Positions 1 to 7,524 of a stretch of 11,956 bases of DNA are shown one piece after another. Source of the DNA: an uncultured Methylobacillus sp. (GTDB lineage Bacteria > Pseudomonadota > Gammaproteobacteria > Burkholderiales > Methylophilaceae). Made by a program: the position numbers and the translations under genes. The DNA lies in assembly GCA_946481235.1 (NCBI GenBank), contig CAMLME010000048.1, forward strand, positions 1 to 11,956. Direction: 5' to 3'. Below the pieces are notes generated by a model. That model was not told the DNA's origin. It made no database searches and saw nothing but the letters and a program-made list of their open reading frames with translations. Position 1 is the stretch's first letter. Each line of letters starts with the position of its first letter.

Positions 1-263
1 CCGCGCGTCAGTCCGGCAACGCCTGCTTTTTCGGGTGTATCGAAGCTGCTGCCGGCGGCGAAATTGACGCTCACATCGAGTATCGGCAAATCATGGTTTT
101 CCACGAAATACACCTTGGCGCCGGTGGCGCTTTGCCAGTGCTGAATAGGCAGCGCCGCCTGCACGGTTGCCGACATGGCCAGCGCAACAATCCCGAAAAA
201 CAGTCTGGTCATCGCATTCACTATGTTCTTGTTGGTAAAAGCCCGCAGAAATTTAGTGCGCAT
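1..263 (-). CDS. M16 family peptidase-like protein, N-terminal part (gene runs off the left edge)
   Basis: Reading leftward from an ATG at 263 gives a signal peptide followed by the start of an M16 (insulinase/pitrilysin-like) fold. A short basic N-terminus leads to a hydrophobic stretch ending in ATVQA, a likely signal peptidase I site, so the product should be periplasmic. The mature part (LPIQHWQSATGAKVYFVENH, then a region rich in VSVNFAAGSSFD) matches the first strands of an M16 domain. The start is supported by a strong GGAGGT Shine-Dalgarno about six bases upstream, inside the end of the preceding gene. The two genes overlap by 11 bases, so they should be co-translated. In such proteobacterial pairs the second protein usually lacks the HxxEH zinc motif and acts as the non-catalytic partner. 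That motif would lie beyond the window, so I cannot check it. The family call is firm; the catalytic status is inference. Confidence 0.85.
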   Translation of the reverse strand, partial: MRTKFLRAFTNKNIVNAMTRLFFGIVALAMSATVQAALPIQHWQSATGAKVYFVENHDLPILDVSVNFAAGSSFDTPEKAGVAGLTR

Positions 264-1608
264 GCGGCACCTCCGGCGCTTGCGGTTTGTTTTCGTCCAT
301 CGGCTGCGGATCGAGGATGGCAACCGTCAGCTGGTCGTCCACCAGATATTTATTGGCGACGGCTTTTACCTGCTCGGCCGTCACCGCCTGCAAGCGCTTC
401 GGGAAATCGTCGAGATCGCGCCATGAGAGTCCGGTGCTTTCCAGCATGCCGATCTGCATGGCCTGATAGAACATCGAATCGCGCTGATAAACATCGGCGG
501 CAATCACCTGCGCCTTGACGCGCTGCAATTCGTCCTCGGTGATGCCGTCTTCCTTCAGTTGCGCGATCTGGCTCCGAATCGCAAGCTCCAGGTCTTCCAC
601 GGAATGGCTTTCGCTCGGCGTGCCGTCGAATTCAAACAAGGCCGGGCCGCGATTGACTGCATCGTAACCGGCACCGACATTGACGGCGATGCGTTCGCGG
701 CGCACCAGCTCGCGGTTAAGGCGGGAGGCCGGGTTGCCGTCGAGCACGCCGGCGAGGATTTCCAGCGCATACGGCTCCCAGTCGTCGGCCTTGCGCAGCG
801 ACGGCGCATGGTAGGCCATCGCGATATAAGGCAGCTTGGCGGGAGCCTTGACCGTCACGCGGCGCTCGCCCTTCTGCTCAGGTTCGTCCTGCGGCTTGCG
901 CTCGGGCAGCTTGCGCGCCTTGAGCGGGCCGAAATACTTCTTGGCAAGGCGGAAAACTTCCTGCGGTTTGACGTCGCCCACCACCACTAGCGTGGCATTG
1001 TTGGGCGCATACCAGCGCTTGTACCAGTCGCGGGCATCCTGGGCCTTCATGTTTTCCAGATCGTTCATCCAGCCAATGACCGGACGTCCGTAGGGATGCG
1101 CCTGCAATGTAGTGGTCATCAACTGCTCGCCGACCAGCGCCTGCGGCTTGTCGTCTGTGCGCCAGCGGCGTTCTTCCATGACCACCTGGATTTCCTTGGC
1201 GAATTCCTTGTCCGACATATTGAGGTTGACCATGCGGTCGGATTCCAGCTTCATGGCGAGCTCGAGATGCGATTTCTCCAACTGCTGGAAGTACACGGTG
1301 TAATCACGGCTGGTGAAGGCGTTTTCCTTGCCGCCGGCTGCGGCGACGATGCGAGAGAACTGCCCGGCCGGGACTTTTTTTGTGCCCTTGAACATCATGT
1401 GCTCCAGCACATGCGCCACGCCAGTCGTACCGTTGAATTCATCCACGCTGCCCGCGCGATACCACACCTGGGAAACCACGACCGGCGAACGATGGTCTTC
1501 CTGCACCACCACCTTGAAGCCGTTGGGGAATTTCATTTCCTGAATATTGCCGGCGAACGCCGCTGCCGGCAGGAATGCCAGCAAGACCAACCACCATCGA
1601 ATTAGCAC
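253..1608 (-). CDS. M16 family zinc metallopeptidase, catalytic member of a pair
   Basis: A periplasmic zinc peptidase of the M16 (pitrilysin / processing peptidase beta) family, about 451 residues. The catalytic motif HVLEH is at residues 66-70, and the distal zinc-ligand glutamate is E145 or E146 in VMEERR, about 76 residues later as the family requires. ENAFTS and DYTVYF in the first domain and the second M16 domain (roughly 180-400) are also present. I chose a GTG start at 1608. It is preceded at five bases by GGAGAG and directly begins a signal peptide (LIRWWLVLLAFLPAAAFA, cleavage near residue 19/20). The longer reading frame to 1686 would add 26 residues with no hydrophobic character. 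The gene overlaps its downstream M16 partner by 11 bases and is transcribed divergently from ftsY, an arrangement I recall from other betaproteobacteria. The substrate is unknown. Confidence 0.93.
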   Translation of the reverse strand: MLIRWWLVLLAFLPAAAFAGNIQEMKFPNGFKVVVQEDHRSPVVVSQVWYRAGSVDEFNGTTGVAHVLEHMMFKGTKKVPAGQFSRIVAAAGGKENAFTSRDYTVYFQQLEKSHLELAMKLESDRMVNLNMSDKEFAKEIQVVMEERRWRTDDKPQALVGEQLMTTTLQAHPYGRPVIGWMNDLENMKAQDARDWYKRWYAPNNATLVVVGDVKPQEVFRLAKKYFGPLKARKLPERKPQDEPEQKGERRVTVKAPAKLPYIAMAYHAPSLRKADDWEPYALEILAGVLDGNPASRLNRELVRRERIAVNVGAGYDAVNRGPALFEFDGTPSESHSVEDLELAIRSQIAQLKEDGITEDELQRVKAQVIAADVYQRDSMFYQAMQIGMLESTGLSWRDLDDFPKRLQAVTAEQVKAVANKYLVDDQLTVAILDPQPMDENKPQAPEVPHAH

Positions 1609-1630
1609 GTTGACTCTCCGTTTTTCGTCG

Positions 1631-1636
1631 ATTATA
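1631..1636 (-). promoter_or_regulatory. Candidate -10 box for the M16 peptidase operon
   Basis: A perfect TATAAT on the minus strand lies 22 bases upstream of the GTG start of the M16 gene. No good -35 is found at 16-18 bases; the region there is GC-rich and holds the small palindrome GGGGC-aa-GCCCC (1648-1659). The -10 match is seen; promoter function is inferred. Confidence 0.45.
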
Positions 1637-1725
1637 CCTGTTAGGCAGGGGCAAGCCCCGCCGTGCGCTGCTTTATGACCGGGCATCGTGCATCAAGTTC
1701 GGATTGGCGAGATGGATAAAAGCTA

Positions 1726-1754
1726 GTGAAATAGGCTCCCGATCCGACTAAAAT
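1726..1754 (+). promoter_or_regulatory. Candidate sigma-70 promoter of the ftsYEX operon, giving a near-leaderless mRNA
   Basis: GTGAAA (1726-1731, four of six to TTGACA), a 17-base spacer, then TAAAAT (1749-1754, five of six). The expected transcription start is at about 1760-1762, essentially on the ftsY ATG at 1762. No Shine-Dalgarno precedes that ATG. Boxes and spacing are visible; activity is not shown. Confidence 0.45.
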
Positions 1755-1761
1755 AGACCCC

Positions 1762-2721
1762 ATGCTTAATTTCTTCAAAAAGAACAAGGACGAAACTCCT
1801 TCCCCGGAACCCAAGCCCAGCTGGACAGAACGGCTCAAGCAAGGACTCACTCGCACCCGCACTCAGCTCGGAAACCAGCTCGGCGGCCTGTTCGGCGGGG
1901 GCAAGATTGACGAAGAGGTTTACGAGGAGCTGGAATCCATCCTGCTCACCGCCGATGTCGGCGTCGGCGCGACGCAAGCGCTGCTGGAACAGGTGCGCAC
2001 CACTGTCAAACGCCAGCACCTCACCGATACCACACAATTGCGCGAGGCGCTTCAACAGGCGCTGATCGGTCTGCTCGAACCATTGGCCAAGCCGCTGGAT
2101 ACCGGCACGCACAAGCCTTACGTGATCATGCTTGCCGGCGTCAACGGTGCGGGCAAGACCACCACCATCGGCAAGCTCGCCTGGCGGCTGCAGGCCGAAG
2201 GGAAGTCCGTGCTCATTGCTGCCGGCGACACCTTCCGTGCGGCCGCCCGCGAGCAGCTCGCCGAATGGGGTGAGCGCAACCAGGTCCAGGTCATTTCGCA
2301 AACCGGCGGCGATCCGGCGGCGGTAATCTTCGATGCGGTCAACGCCGCCAAGGCGCGCGGCATCGATGTCGTGCTGGCCGACACTGCCGGCCGTCTGCCG
2401 ACGCAACTGAATCTGATGGAAGAAATCCGCAAGGTAAAGCGCGTCATCGACAAGGCCTATCCCGGTGCACCGCACGAGGTGCTACTGGTGCTGGACGCCA
2501 ACACCGGCCAGAACGCCATCGCGCAGGTCAAGGCATTCGACGATGCGCTGGGCGTTACCGGCCTGGCGTTGACCAAGCTGGACGGTACGGCACGCGGCGG
2601 CGTAATCGCGGCCATCGCCAAGGAAAGGCCGATTCCGATCCGCTTCATCGGCGTGGGCGAGCAACTGGACGACCTGCAGCCCTTCGACGCGAAGGAGTTC
2701 GTGGAGGCCCTGTTCTCGTGA
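1762..2721 (+). CDS. ftsY: Signal recognition particle receptor FtsY
   Basis: SRP receptor GTPase, 319 residues, which docks SRP-ribosome complexes at the inner membrane for co-translational insertion of membrane proteins. A short basic, amphipathic N-terminus (MLNFFKKNK) stands in for the long acidic A domain of the E. coli protein. The helical N domain (about 20-110) and the NG GTPase domain follow. Motifs seen: G1 P-loop GVNGAGKT (126-133), DTFRAAAREQL of the insertion box, G3 DTAGR (207-211), G4 TKLD (271-274), and the closing GVGEQ..DL segment. The length fits betaproteobacterial FtsY. The ATG has no ribosome-binding site, and a -10 box ends eight bases before it, which suggests leaderless translation. 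The stop TGA overlaps the GTG start of ftsE (GTGA), so the two are translationally coupled. Confidence 0.98.
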   Translation: MLNFFKKNKDETPSPEPKPSWTERLKQGLTRTRTQLGNQLGGLFGGGKIDEEVYEELESILLTADVGVGATQALLEQVRTTVKRQHLTDTTQLREALQQALIGLLEPLAKPLDTGTHKPYVIMLAGVNGAGKTTTIGKLAWRLQAEGKSVLIAAGDTFRAAAREQLAEWGERNQVQVISQTGGDPAAVIFDAVNAAKARGIDVVLADTAGRLPTQLNLMEEIRKVKRVIDKAYPGAPHEVLLVLDANTGQNAIAQVKAFDDALGVTGLALTKLDGTARGGVIAAIAKERPIPIRFIGVGEQLDDLQPFDAKEFVEALFS

Positions 2722-3368
2722 TCAAGTTCGACCGCGTCGGCAAGCTCTACCCTGGCGGCTACGAAGCGCTCAAGAACCTTTCCTTCGAGATCGAAAAGGG
2801 TGAACTGGTATTTGTCACCGGCCACTCCGGCGCCGGCAAAAGCACGCTACTTAAACTGATCGCCGCGCTTGAGCGCCCAACCGCAGGCACCGTATTGATC
2901 GGCAACCAGAACGTCAGCAAGCTGCGCCGGGCCGCCGTGCCGTTCCTGCGACGCAAGTTCGGGCTGGTGTTCCAGGATCACAAATTGCTGTACGACCGCA
3001 CCGTATTCGACAATGTCGCCCTGCCGCTGCATATCAACGGCGTCGTCGGGCATGAAGCCGGCAAGCGCATACGCGCAGCGCTGGACAAGGTCGGACTGCT
3101 GAACCGGGAAAAAGCGATGCCGATCACGCTGTCGGGCGGCGAACAGCAACGGCTCGCGATCGCCCGTGCGGTGGTCAGCCGCCCGGCGATCATGATCGCA
3201 GATGAACCGACCGCCAATCTCGATGAAACTTATGCGTCTGAAATCATGAAACTGTTCCACTCCTTCCATCAGGTCGGCGTCACGGTGTTGATTGCTACGC
3301 ACGATGCCCACGGCAGCGCCGAATTCGGCGGACGTACGCTGCATCTGGCGCAAGGAGAGCTGCGATGA
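2718..3368 (+). CDS. ftsE: Cell division ATP-binding protein FtsE
   Basis: ABC-type ATPase, 216 residues, partner of FtsX. FtsEX sits at the divisome and transmits ATP hydrolysis to periplasmic amidase activators, thereby controlling septal peptidoglycan hydrolysis. Walker A is GHSGAGKST (35-43), the ABC signature LSGGEQQ starts at 138, Walker B and the catalytic glutamate are in IMIADEP (D162, E163), and the H-loop is in IATHD. The length is that of the family. The start is the GTG that overlaps the ftsY stop; its end overlaps ftsX by four bases (ATGA). It is therefore the middle gene of a tightly coupled three-gene operon. All catalytic residues are present. Confidence 0.98.
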   Translation: MIKFDRVGKLYPGGYEALKNLSFEIEKGELVFVTGHSGAGKSTLLKLIAALERPTAGTVLIGNQNVSKLRRAAVPFLRRKFGLVFQDHKLLYDRTVFDNVALPLHINGVVGHEAGKRIRAALDKVGLLNREKAMPITLSGGEQQRLAIARAVVSRPAIMIADEPTANLDETYASEIMKLFHSFHQVGVTVLIATHDAHGSAEFGGRTLHLAQGELR

Positions 3369-4276
3369 TCGGCCAGATACTTGCTCAGCATCGCCTGGCT
3401 TTTTCGCTGGTTACCGGCCGTATGCGTCGCGCACCGCTGGCATTGCTGATGATGATTACGGTCATTGGCGTCACGCTGTCTCTGCCGGCGATGCTGTATG
3501 TCGCGCTCGAAAACATCCAGCGCCTTGCCGGCGGCTTTCACACGGCCCCGCAAATCAGCCTGTTTCTCGCCTTGAATGCGCCGGAAGAACAGATCAAGGA
3601 AATCGACACGCAGTTGCGCAAACACCAAGACGTCGCGTCATACCGTTTCGTCAGCCGCGATAGCGCATGGCAGGAAATGCAGCAAAACACGGGTCTGGCA
3701 GAGATTGCCGGCGGCCTGGAGCAGAATCCGCTTCCCGATGCTTATGTCGTGGAAACCAAAAGTGGCGACCCGGCGGTGATCGAACGCATGCAGCAGGAAA
3801 TGCAGCAATGGCCAGGCATCGAACATGCGCAACTGGATGCCGCCTGGATAAAGCGCCTGCATGGATTGCTGGAACTCGGCAACAAGCTGGTTCTGGTCAT
3901 CGCAGGGCTTCTCGGGTTCGCACTGCTGGTCATCACAGGCAACAGCATCCGCTTGCAGATTGCCACCCAGCATGAAGAAATTGCCTTGAGCCGGCTGATC
4001 GGCGCAACGGACCGTTTCATTCGTCGCCCGTTTCTTTACGCCGGTACGCTCTACGGCATCGGCGGCGGTTTTGCGGCTTTGCTGATACTGGCAAGCGCAG
4101 TCTGGCTATTCAATGAGTCGGTCGCCGACCTCGCGCGGCTGTATGCGTCGGACTTTCACCTCATCATGCCGACCGCCGACATCAGTTTTGCCCTCGTAGG
4201 AGGCTCGGCGCTACTGGGCTGGATCGGTTCCTACCTTGCTGTAAACCGTGCGCTAGCCAATATCGAAAGCTACTGA
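3365..4276 (+). CDS. ftsX: Cell division protein FtsX
   Basis: Membrane partner of FtsE, 303 residues. Four hydrophobic segments can be seen at roughly residues 24-48, 172-195, 222-250 and 272-295. Between the first and second lies the large periplasmic domain (about 50-170) that in this family binds the amidase activator EnvC or a similar factor. The arrangement (cytoplasmic N-terminus, one helix, periplasmic domain, three helices) is that of FtsX, with the family's FtsX-like permease domain at the C-terminal half. The start ATG overlaps the ftsE stop. The rpoH gene, which follows ftsX in E. coli, is not here; a convergent dehydrogenase gene follows instead after about 100 bases. Confidence 0.97.
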   Translation: MIGQILAQHRLAFSLVTGRMRRAPLALLMMITVIGVTLSLPAMLYVALENIQRLAGGFHTAPQISLFLALNAPEEQIKEIDTQLRKHQDVASYRFVSRDSAWQEMQQNTGLAEIAGGLEQNPLPDAYVVETKSGDPAVIERMQQEMQQWPGIEHAQLDAAWIKRLHGLLELGNKLVLVIAGLLGFALLVITGNSIRLQIATQHEEIALSRLIGATDRFIRRPFLYAGTLYGIGGGFAALLILASAVWLFNESVADLARLYASDFHLIMPTADISFALVGGSALLGWIGSYLAVNRALANIESY

Positions 4277-4378
4277 ACAACCTGGGGTGGCTTCGCCTCC
4301 GGGGCCACTGAACTGCTGGCTTTTGCTGGCTTATTGCCTCACGACGGCAGGCGCGAGGAGATAGTTGCGCGGGCCATT

Positions 4379-5686
4379 TCAATCAGGAGTAATGCGCCAA
4401 ACCTTATTGCCAACATCGTCAGCGACCAGCAAGGCACCCGACTTGTCGGCAACCACCCCCACTGGCCGGCCATTGGCCTTGCCATCCTCACTGATGAATC
4501 CGGTCAGCACATCCTGCGGCATGCCGAATGGGCGGCCATCGGCAAAGGGTACGAAAATCACCTTGTAGCCGCTCAAGGGCTTGCGATTCCATGAACCATG
4601 CAGCCCGATGAACGCTCCGCCCGCGTATTTCTGCGGCAACAATCCGCCTTCGTAAAACGTCAACCCGAGCGGCGCGACATGCGCACCGAGGGCGTAGTCG
4701 GGAATGATCGCCTTAGCCACCAGATCGGCTCGTTGCGGCTTTACGCGTTCATCAACATGGCTGCCGTAATAGCTGTAGGGCCAGCCGTAGAATCCGCCGT
4801 CTTGCACCGATGTCAGATAGTCGGGAACGAGGTCGCTGCCGAGTTCGTCCCGCTCGTTCACAACAGTCCATAATGTCCCACTCTGAGGTTGCCAGGCCAA
4901 GCCATTGGGATTGCGCAATCCTGAAGCAAATATCCGTTTCCGGGCGGAGGCCAGCTCAATCTCCAGGATAGCCGCACGGTTTTCCTCGTTTTGCAGGCCT
5001 TGCTCGCCGACATTGCTGTTGGAGCCGACCGTGACATACAGGCGCTTGCCGTCCCGGCTGGCTAGAATATTCCTGGTCCAATGGTAGTTCGGCGCGCCGG
5101 CAGGCAGGTCGGCAATCTTGACACCGGCTTCGGTAATTTCCGTCTGGCCGTCGCGGTATGGAAAGCGTAGAACGGCATCCGTGTTGGCAACATAAAAGTT
5201 GCCATCCACCAGCGCCATCCCGAACGGCACGTTCAATCCCTGCAGGAAGGTCTTGCGTACTTCCGCGATGCCATCCTTGTCTGCATCGCGCAGCAAGATA
5301 ATGCGGTTGGCGCCCGGTACGCCGGCACCGGCGCGCTCCATGAACATCTTCGAAAGGCGAGCGCGTATGCCCTTGGGATTGCGCGGCGGCGAATTCGTCT
5401 CGGCTACCAGTACATCACCGTTAGGCAGCACATAAAGCCAGCGGGGATGGTTGAGGGATTCGGCGAAGGCCTTGACGGCCAGGCCTTCAGCAACATGGGG
5501 TGTCGCGCCCCTATCCCAGCCCTTGGCCGTTGCGACATTTACGGTCGGCAGCAGCGTGCGTTTAGGCTGAACCAAGATGGGCCTGGGGCCCATATCGGCT
5601 TGTGCAGGCAGCTTTGCCATATCGCTGCAACCCAAAAGGCCCAACAGGGTCATGCAACAGATCAGATGACCGCTAAGCTTGATCAT
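4379..5686 (-). CDS. PQQ-dependent sugar dehydrogenase family lipoprotein (glucose/sorbosone dehydrogenase fold)
   Basis: About 435 residues. A lipoprotein signal peptide ends in the lipobox LLGC (C20), so the mature protein should be anchored to a membrane and face the periplasm. The rest is a six-bladed beta-propeller of the glucose/sorbosone dehydrogenase type. Typical stretches are LNHPRWLYVLPNGDVLVAET, DADKDG with the NVPFGMAL segment, GLRNPNGLAW, a DGGFYGWPYSY-type segment, FIGLHGSWNR, and the final GALLVADDVGNKVWRI. Family members oxidise sugars or related aldehydes using PQQ; the actual substrate cannot be read from sequence. The ATG at 5686 is chosen over the one at 5707 because GGAG lies seven bases upstream of it and the signal peptide begins there. 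The gene is convergent with ftsX. Confidence 0.9.
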   Translation of the reverse strand: MIKLSGHLICCMTLLGLLGCSDMAKLPAQADMGPRPILVQPKRTLLPTVNVATAKGWDRGATPHVAEGLAVKAFAESLNHPRWLYVLPNGDVLVAETNSPPRNPKGIRARLSKMFMERAGAGVPGANRIILLRDADKDGIAEVRKTFLQGLNVPFGMALVDGNFYVANTDAVLRFPYRDGQTEITEAGVKIADLPAGAPNYHWTRNILASRDGKRLYVTVGSNSNVGEQGLQNEENRAAILEIELASARKRIFASGLRNPNGLAWQPQSGTLWTVVNERDELGSDLVPDYLTSVQDGGFYGWPYSYYGSHVDERVKPQRADLVAKAIIPDYALGAHVAPLGLTFYEGGLLPQKYAGGAFIGLHGSWNRKPLSGYKVIFVPFADGRPFGMPQDVLTGFISEDGKANGRPVGVVADKSGALLVADDVGNKVWRITPD

Positions 5687-5699
5687 GGCGGAACTCCGT

Positions 5700-5720
5700 T
5701 CAATCAATATAAGGATTGAT
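5700..5720 (-). promoter_or_regulatory. Small inverted repeat with a candidate -10 box before the dehydrogenase gene
   Basis: TCAATC (5700-5705) pairs with GATTGA (5714-5719), and ATCAAT (5703-5708) with ATTGAT (5715-5720). A TATATT box on the minus strand (5706-5711) lies within it, with only a weak -35 (TCGATA, 18-base spacer). It could be an operator overlapping the promoter of the dehydrogenase gene. Symmetry is seen; function is a guess. Confidence 0.25.
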
Positions 5721-5772
5721 CCGCAAACTTATCGACGGTTTCAGGTGTTGCTTACGGTCAGGCAATGCCAGG

Positions 5773-6210
5773 CTAAGTCAACAGCGGATGCATCCAGATG
5801 AACAAGGTTTGACCCTGGGATTCGGCAATGCGGGCCAAACCGGCGAATTCCGCAACCAATAACTGAACTTCCTCAACCGGCCAGCCGCTAATCTCGAACT
5901 CCTCGGTGGCTGCCAACTCTTCTCCCACAGCCTCGAGCGCTTCCTCTTCGAGGCTGGCCAGCCTTTCCGTCAATTCATCCGGAATGCGGAGGACCATCGG
6001 GCCATCATCACCCATGGTATAGACCGGTTCGTAGAAATAGACCGCATCTTCAATACCATCACCGGTCAACAGGCAATGCAACGTGATGAATTTTGCCTTG
6101 CTGATATCCCTTGCCTCGATGCCACTCCACTCATCGACGGGGTGCTGCGACTCCCCGATTGCCTCAATATCTTCCTCGTCAGCGCTAACGATATTAACCA
6201 GAATTCCCAT
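5773..6210 (-). CDS. Small acidic protein of unknown function
   Basis: I do not recognise this gene with certainty. From an ATG at 6210 it gives about 145 residues, starting MGILVNIVSADEED and ending QTLFIWMHPLLT. It is strongly acidic and has no signal peptide or membrane segment, so it should be cytosolic. The MGI-start and the overall style (acidic, a DEWSGIE motif, a helical Glu-rich middle, aromatic C-terminus) recall YfbM/DUF1877-like proteins, but that is only a resemblance. The frame stays open upstream to 6333. I prefer the internal ATG because the upstream extension is basic, low in coding character, and runs across one of the 18-base repeats. The ribosome-binding site is weak (AAGAGCAGG). 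No operon partner is visible. Confidence 0.7.
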   Translation of the reverse strand: MGILVNIVSADEEDIEAIGESQHPVDEWSGIEARDISKAKFITLHCLLTGDGIEDAVYFYEPVYTMGDDGPMVLRIPDELTERLASLEEEALEAVGEELAATEEFEISGWPVEEVQLLVAEFAGLARIAESQGQTLFIWMHPLLT

Positions 6211-6581
6211 TGCCTGCTCTTGTGATTGCTTGATAAAAATGAATCTTACCTTCTTGCGATTGCGTTGGTAGAAATTGTTCACTGACATTAAAGTCGTGAA
6301 CATCAGCCGTAACAATATCAAATAGTTATACACACGCGATAAACATTAAAGTCGTGAACAAACTTGGGCACGGCCTTGAATGGCCATTACTCACTTACAT
6401 AAAAGTCGTTAACAATATTTTTGTCACTTCACTCACATCTTATAAGTAGGTTGAGTCAGATGTCAGTGATCGAGAAAACTGGTTGAATGGTGCAACGAAT
6501 GGATAAACACAGGATAGGGATTCGAGGCGATGATGCAGCCCAATATCAAGTGGCGATACTAAGCAGCTAAGTTTTCAACAA
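6211..6581. other. Gene-poor AT-rich spacer at the left border of the accessory island
   Basis: This stretch lies between the small acidic protein gene and the 3' end of the ImmA-like gene. The only clear structure in it is the set of three direct repeats listed separately. I see no convincing ORF, tRNA, or terminator with a U-run. It is the point where composition changes from the GC-rich left flank to the AT-rich island. Confidence 0.6.
6285..6414 (+). repeat. Three 18-base direct repeats
   Basis: ACATTAAAGTCGTGAACA occurs exactly at 6285-6302 and 6343-6360, and a third copy with two changes (ACATAAAAGTCGTTAACA) at 6397-6414. Start-to-start distances are 58 and 54 bases. All copies have the same orientation. 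The sequences between them are unrelated to each other, so this is not a simple tandem duplication. The first copy is also part of an imperfect hairpin (TTCAC-T-GAC / GTC-GTGAA). Spaced identical short repeats of this kind are typical of protein-binding arrays, either at a transposon end or at a promoter. Reversed, each copy starts with TGTT. I saw no further copy elsewhere in the window. Confidence 0.8.
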
Positions 6582-7514
6582 TTACACAAATGCTACAGCT
6601 ACAGGCTCTTTCTGAAGGTAAACTCCGAAGGTGAGAGCATCGTAACGGTTGAAGAATGTTTCGAAGTAAAACCTATGCACGTCTCCATTATCATCATTCA
6701 GTAGCAGCTCAGTTGCACCTAGCGGGCCGCCGCGTTGCGCCCCGCAATATCCTACTATTGAGGCAAAAAGCTCAACTTCTGAAATTCGAGAAAATTGCTT
6801 TGCGAATCCAGGAGACCGAATGTGGTGGCGACACGGCAGGAGAGGATCGAAGTCAGCCGAACGACGATTCGGATGTGGATGTGTAGAGATTAAACCCACC
6901 ATAGGCAGATCCTGCCCAACTGTCTCTATATACCGATAGAACGTTGTTGACAGAGTATTACCAAAAGTACGATGAAGCGACTGGATGGTGGAAATGCTGG
7001 GCTCCATGTCTAAAGCTTCACTAGTAAATCTATCACGCAAGAACAGCAATCGACCTGCAGCAAAATTAGCCTCTGCCTCAATTTGCTCGTGACAGTCCCT
7101 CGACAAGGTATGAGCATTGTCCCCATGCATCGTGTCATCATGCCATGGGAGAAGACTGTGCCCGATCTCGTGCGCTTCATTCCATCTGTGTTTCTTTTCT
7201 GGAAGCGATGCATCAAGAAGAATTCTTTTTCGATCGGGAACATAAAGAGCTTTCAAAGACATCTTCTTGATTGCATCCATTAGGATGGTCGGTCTTTGAA
7301 AGATTTGCACAGAGGCCACTCGAATTCGACTTACCGCCTCCTGTAACAACCCTGGATCATCTGCAGTGTAAAAACTTCTATCAAGCTTAAGCAGCTCCCG
7401 AACATCCGCCAATGATAGCGGCGGTTCGGGATTACCTAGCCCCTTCAAGACGCGTTCGACTCGCTGATCGATGTCCTCGGCAGTACGCTGGCGTAGTATT
7501 CGATTTTTGGCCAA
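6582..7514 (-). CDS. ImmA/IrrE family metallo-endopeptidase (COG2856-like)
   Basis: About 310 residues. The zinc motif HEIGH is at 115-119, preceded by RWNEA. A third ligand glutamate lies in the downstream IEAEANFAAG helix (E146 or E148), which is the exact signature of ImmA/IrrE proteases. Known members cleave a partner repressor (ImmA-ImmR, IrrE/PprI-DdrO). Many are encoded directly after an XRE regulator in predicted toxin-antitoxin-like pairs, as here, with only 10 bases between the two genes. The N-terminal 85 residues are helical, and the C-terminal 100 residues form an additional domain of unknown role. The start is taken as TTG at 7514. It has no clear Shine-Dalgarno and probably depends on coupling to the XRE gene. 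It is the last gene of a four-gene operon. Confidence 0.88.
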   Translation of the reverse strand: MAKNRILRQRTAEDIDQRVERVLKGLGNPEPPLSLADVRELLKLDRSFYTADDPGLLQEAVSRIRVASVQIFQRPTILMDAIKKMSLKALYVPDRKRILLDASLPEKKHRWNEAHEIGHSLLPWHDDTMHGDNAHTLSRDCHEQIEAEANFAAGRLLFLRDRFTSEALDMEPSISTIQSLHRTFGNTLSTTFYRYIETVGQDLPMVGLISTHPHPNRRSADFDPLLPCRHHIRSPGFAKQFSRISEVELFASIVGYCGAQRGGPLGATELLLNDDNGDVHRFYFETFFNRYDALTFGVYLQKEPVAVAFV

Positions 7515-7524
7515 GTTGGCTTTT

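Noticed and set aside
93..1605. Several long plus-strand open frames opposite the M16 peptidase gene
   Set aside because: They are mirror frames of a GC-rich gene. They have no ribosome-binding sites or recognisable domains, while the minus frame has HVLEH and a signal peptide.
1723..2475. 250-residue minus-strand open frame opposite ftsY
   Set aside because: It is the antisense shadow of ftsY, caused by codon bias; the plus-strand frame carries all GTPase motifs.
4284..4302. Possible terminator hairpin between ftsX and the dehydrogenase gene (GG-T-GGC / GCC-T-CC)
   Set aside because: The stem is short with a mismatch and no U-run follows on either strand, so it is not reported as a terminator.
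6285..6414. CRISPR array
   Set aside because: Only three 18-base repeats, spacers of unequal length (40 and 36 bases), and no cas genes nearby.
6656..6886. 76-residue plus-strand frame inside the ImmA-like gene
   Set aside because: It is antisense to a gene with a clear HEIGH motif and has no start signal of its own.
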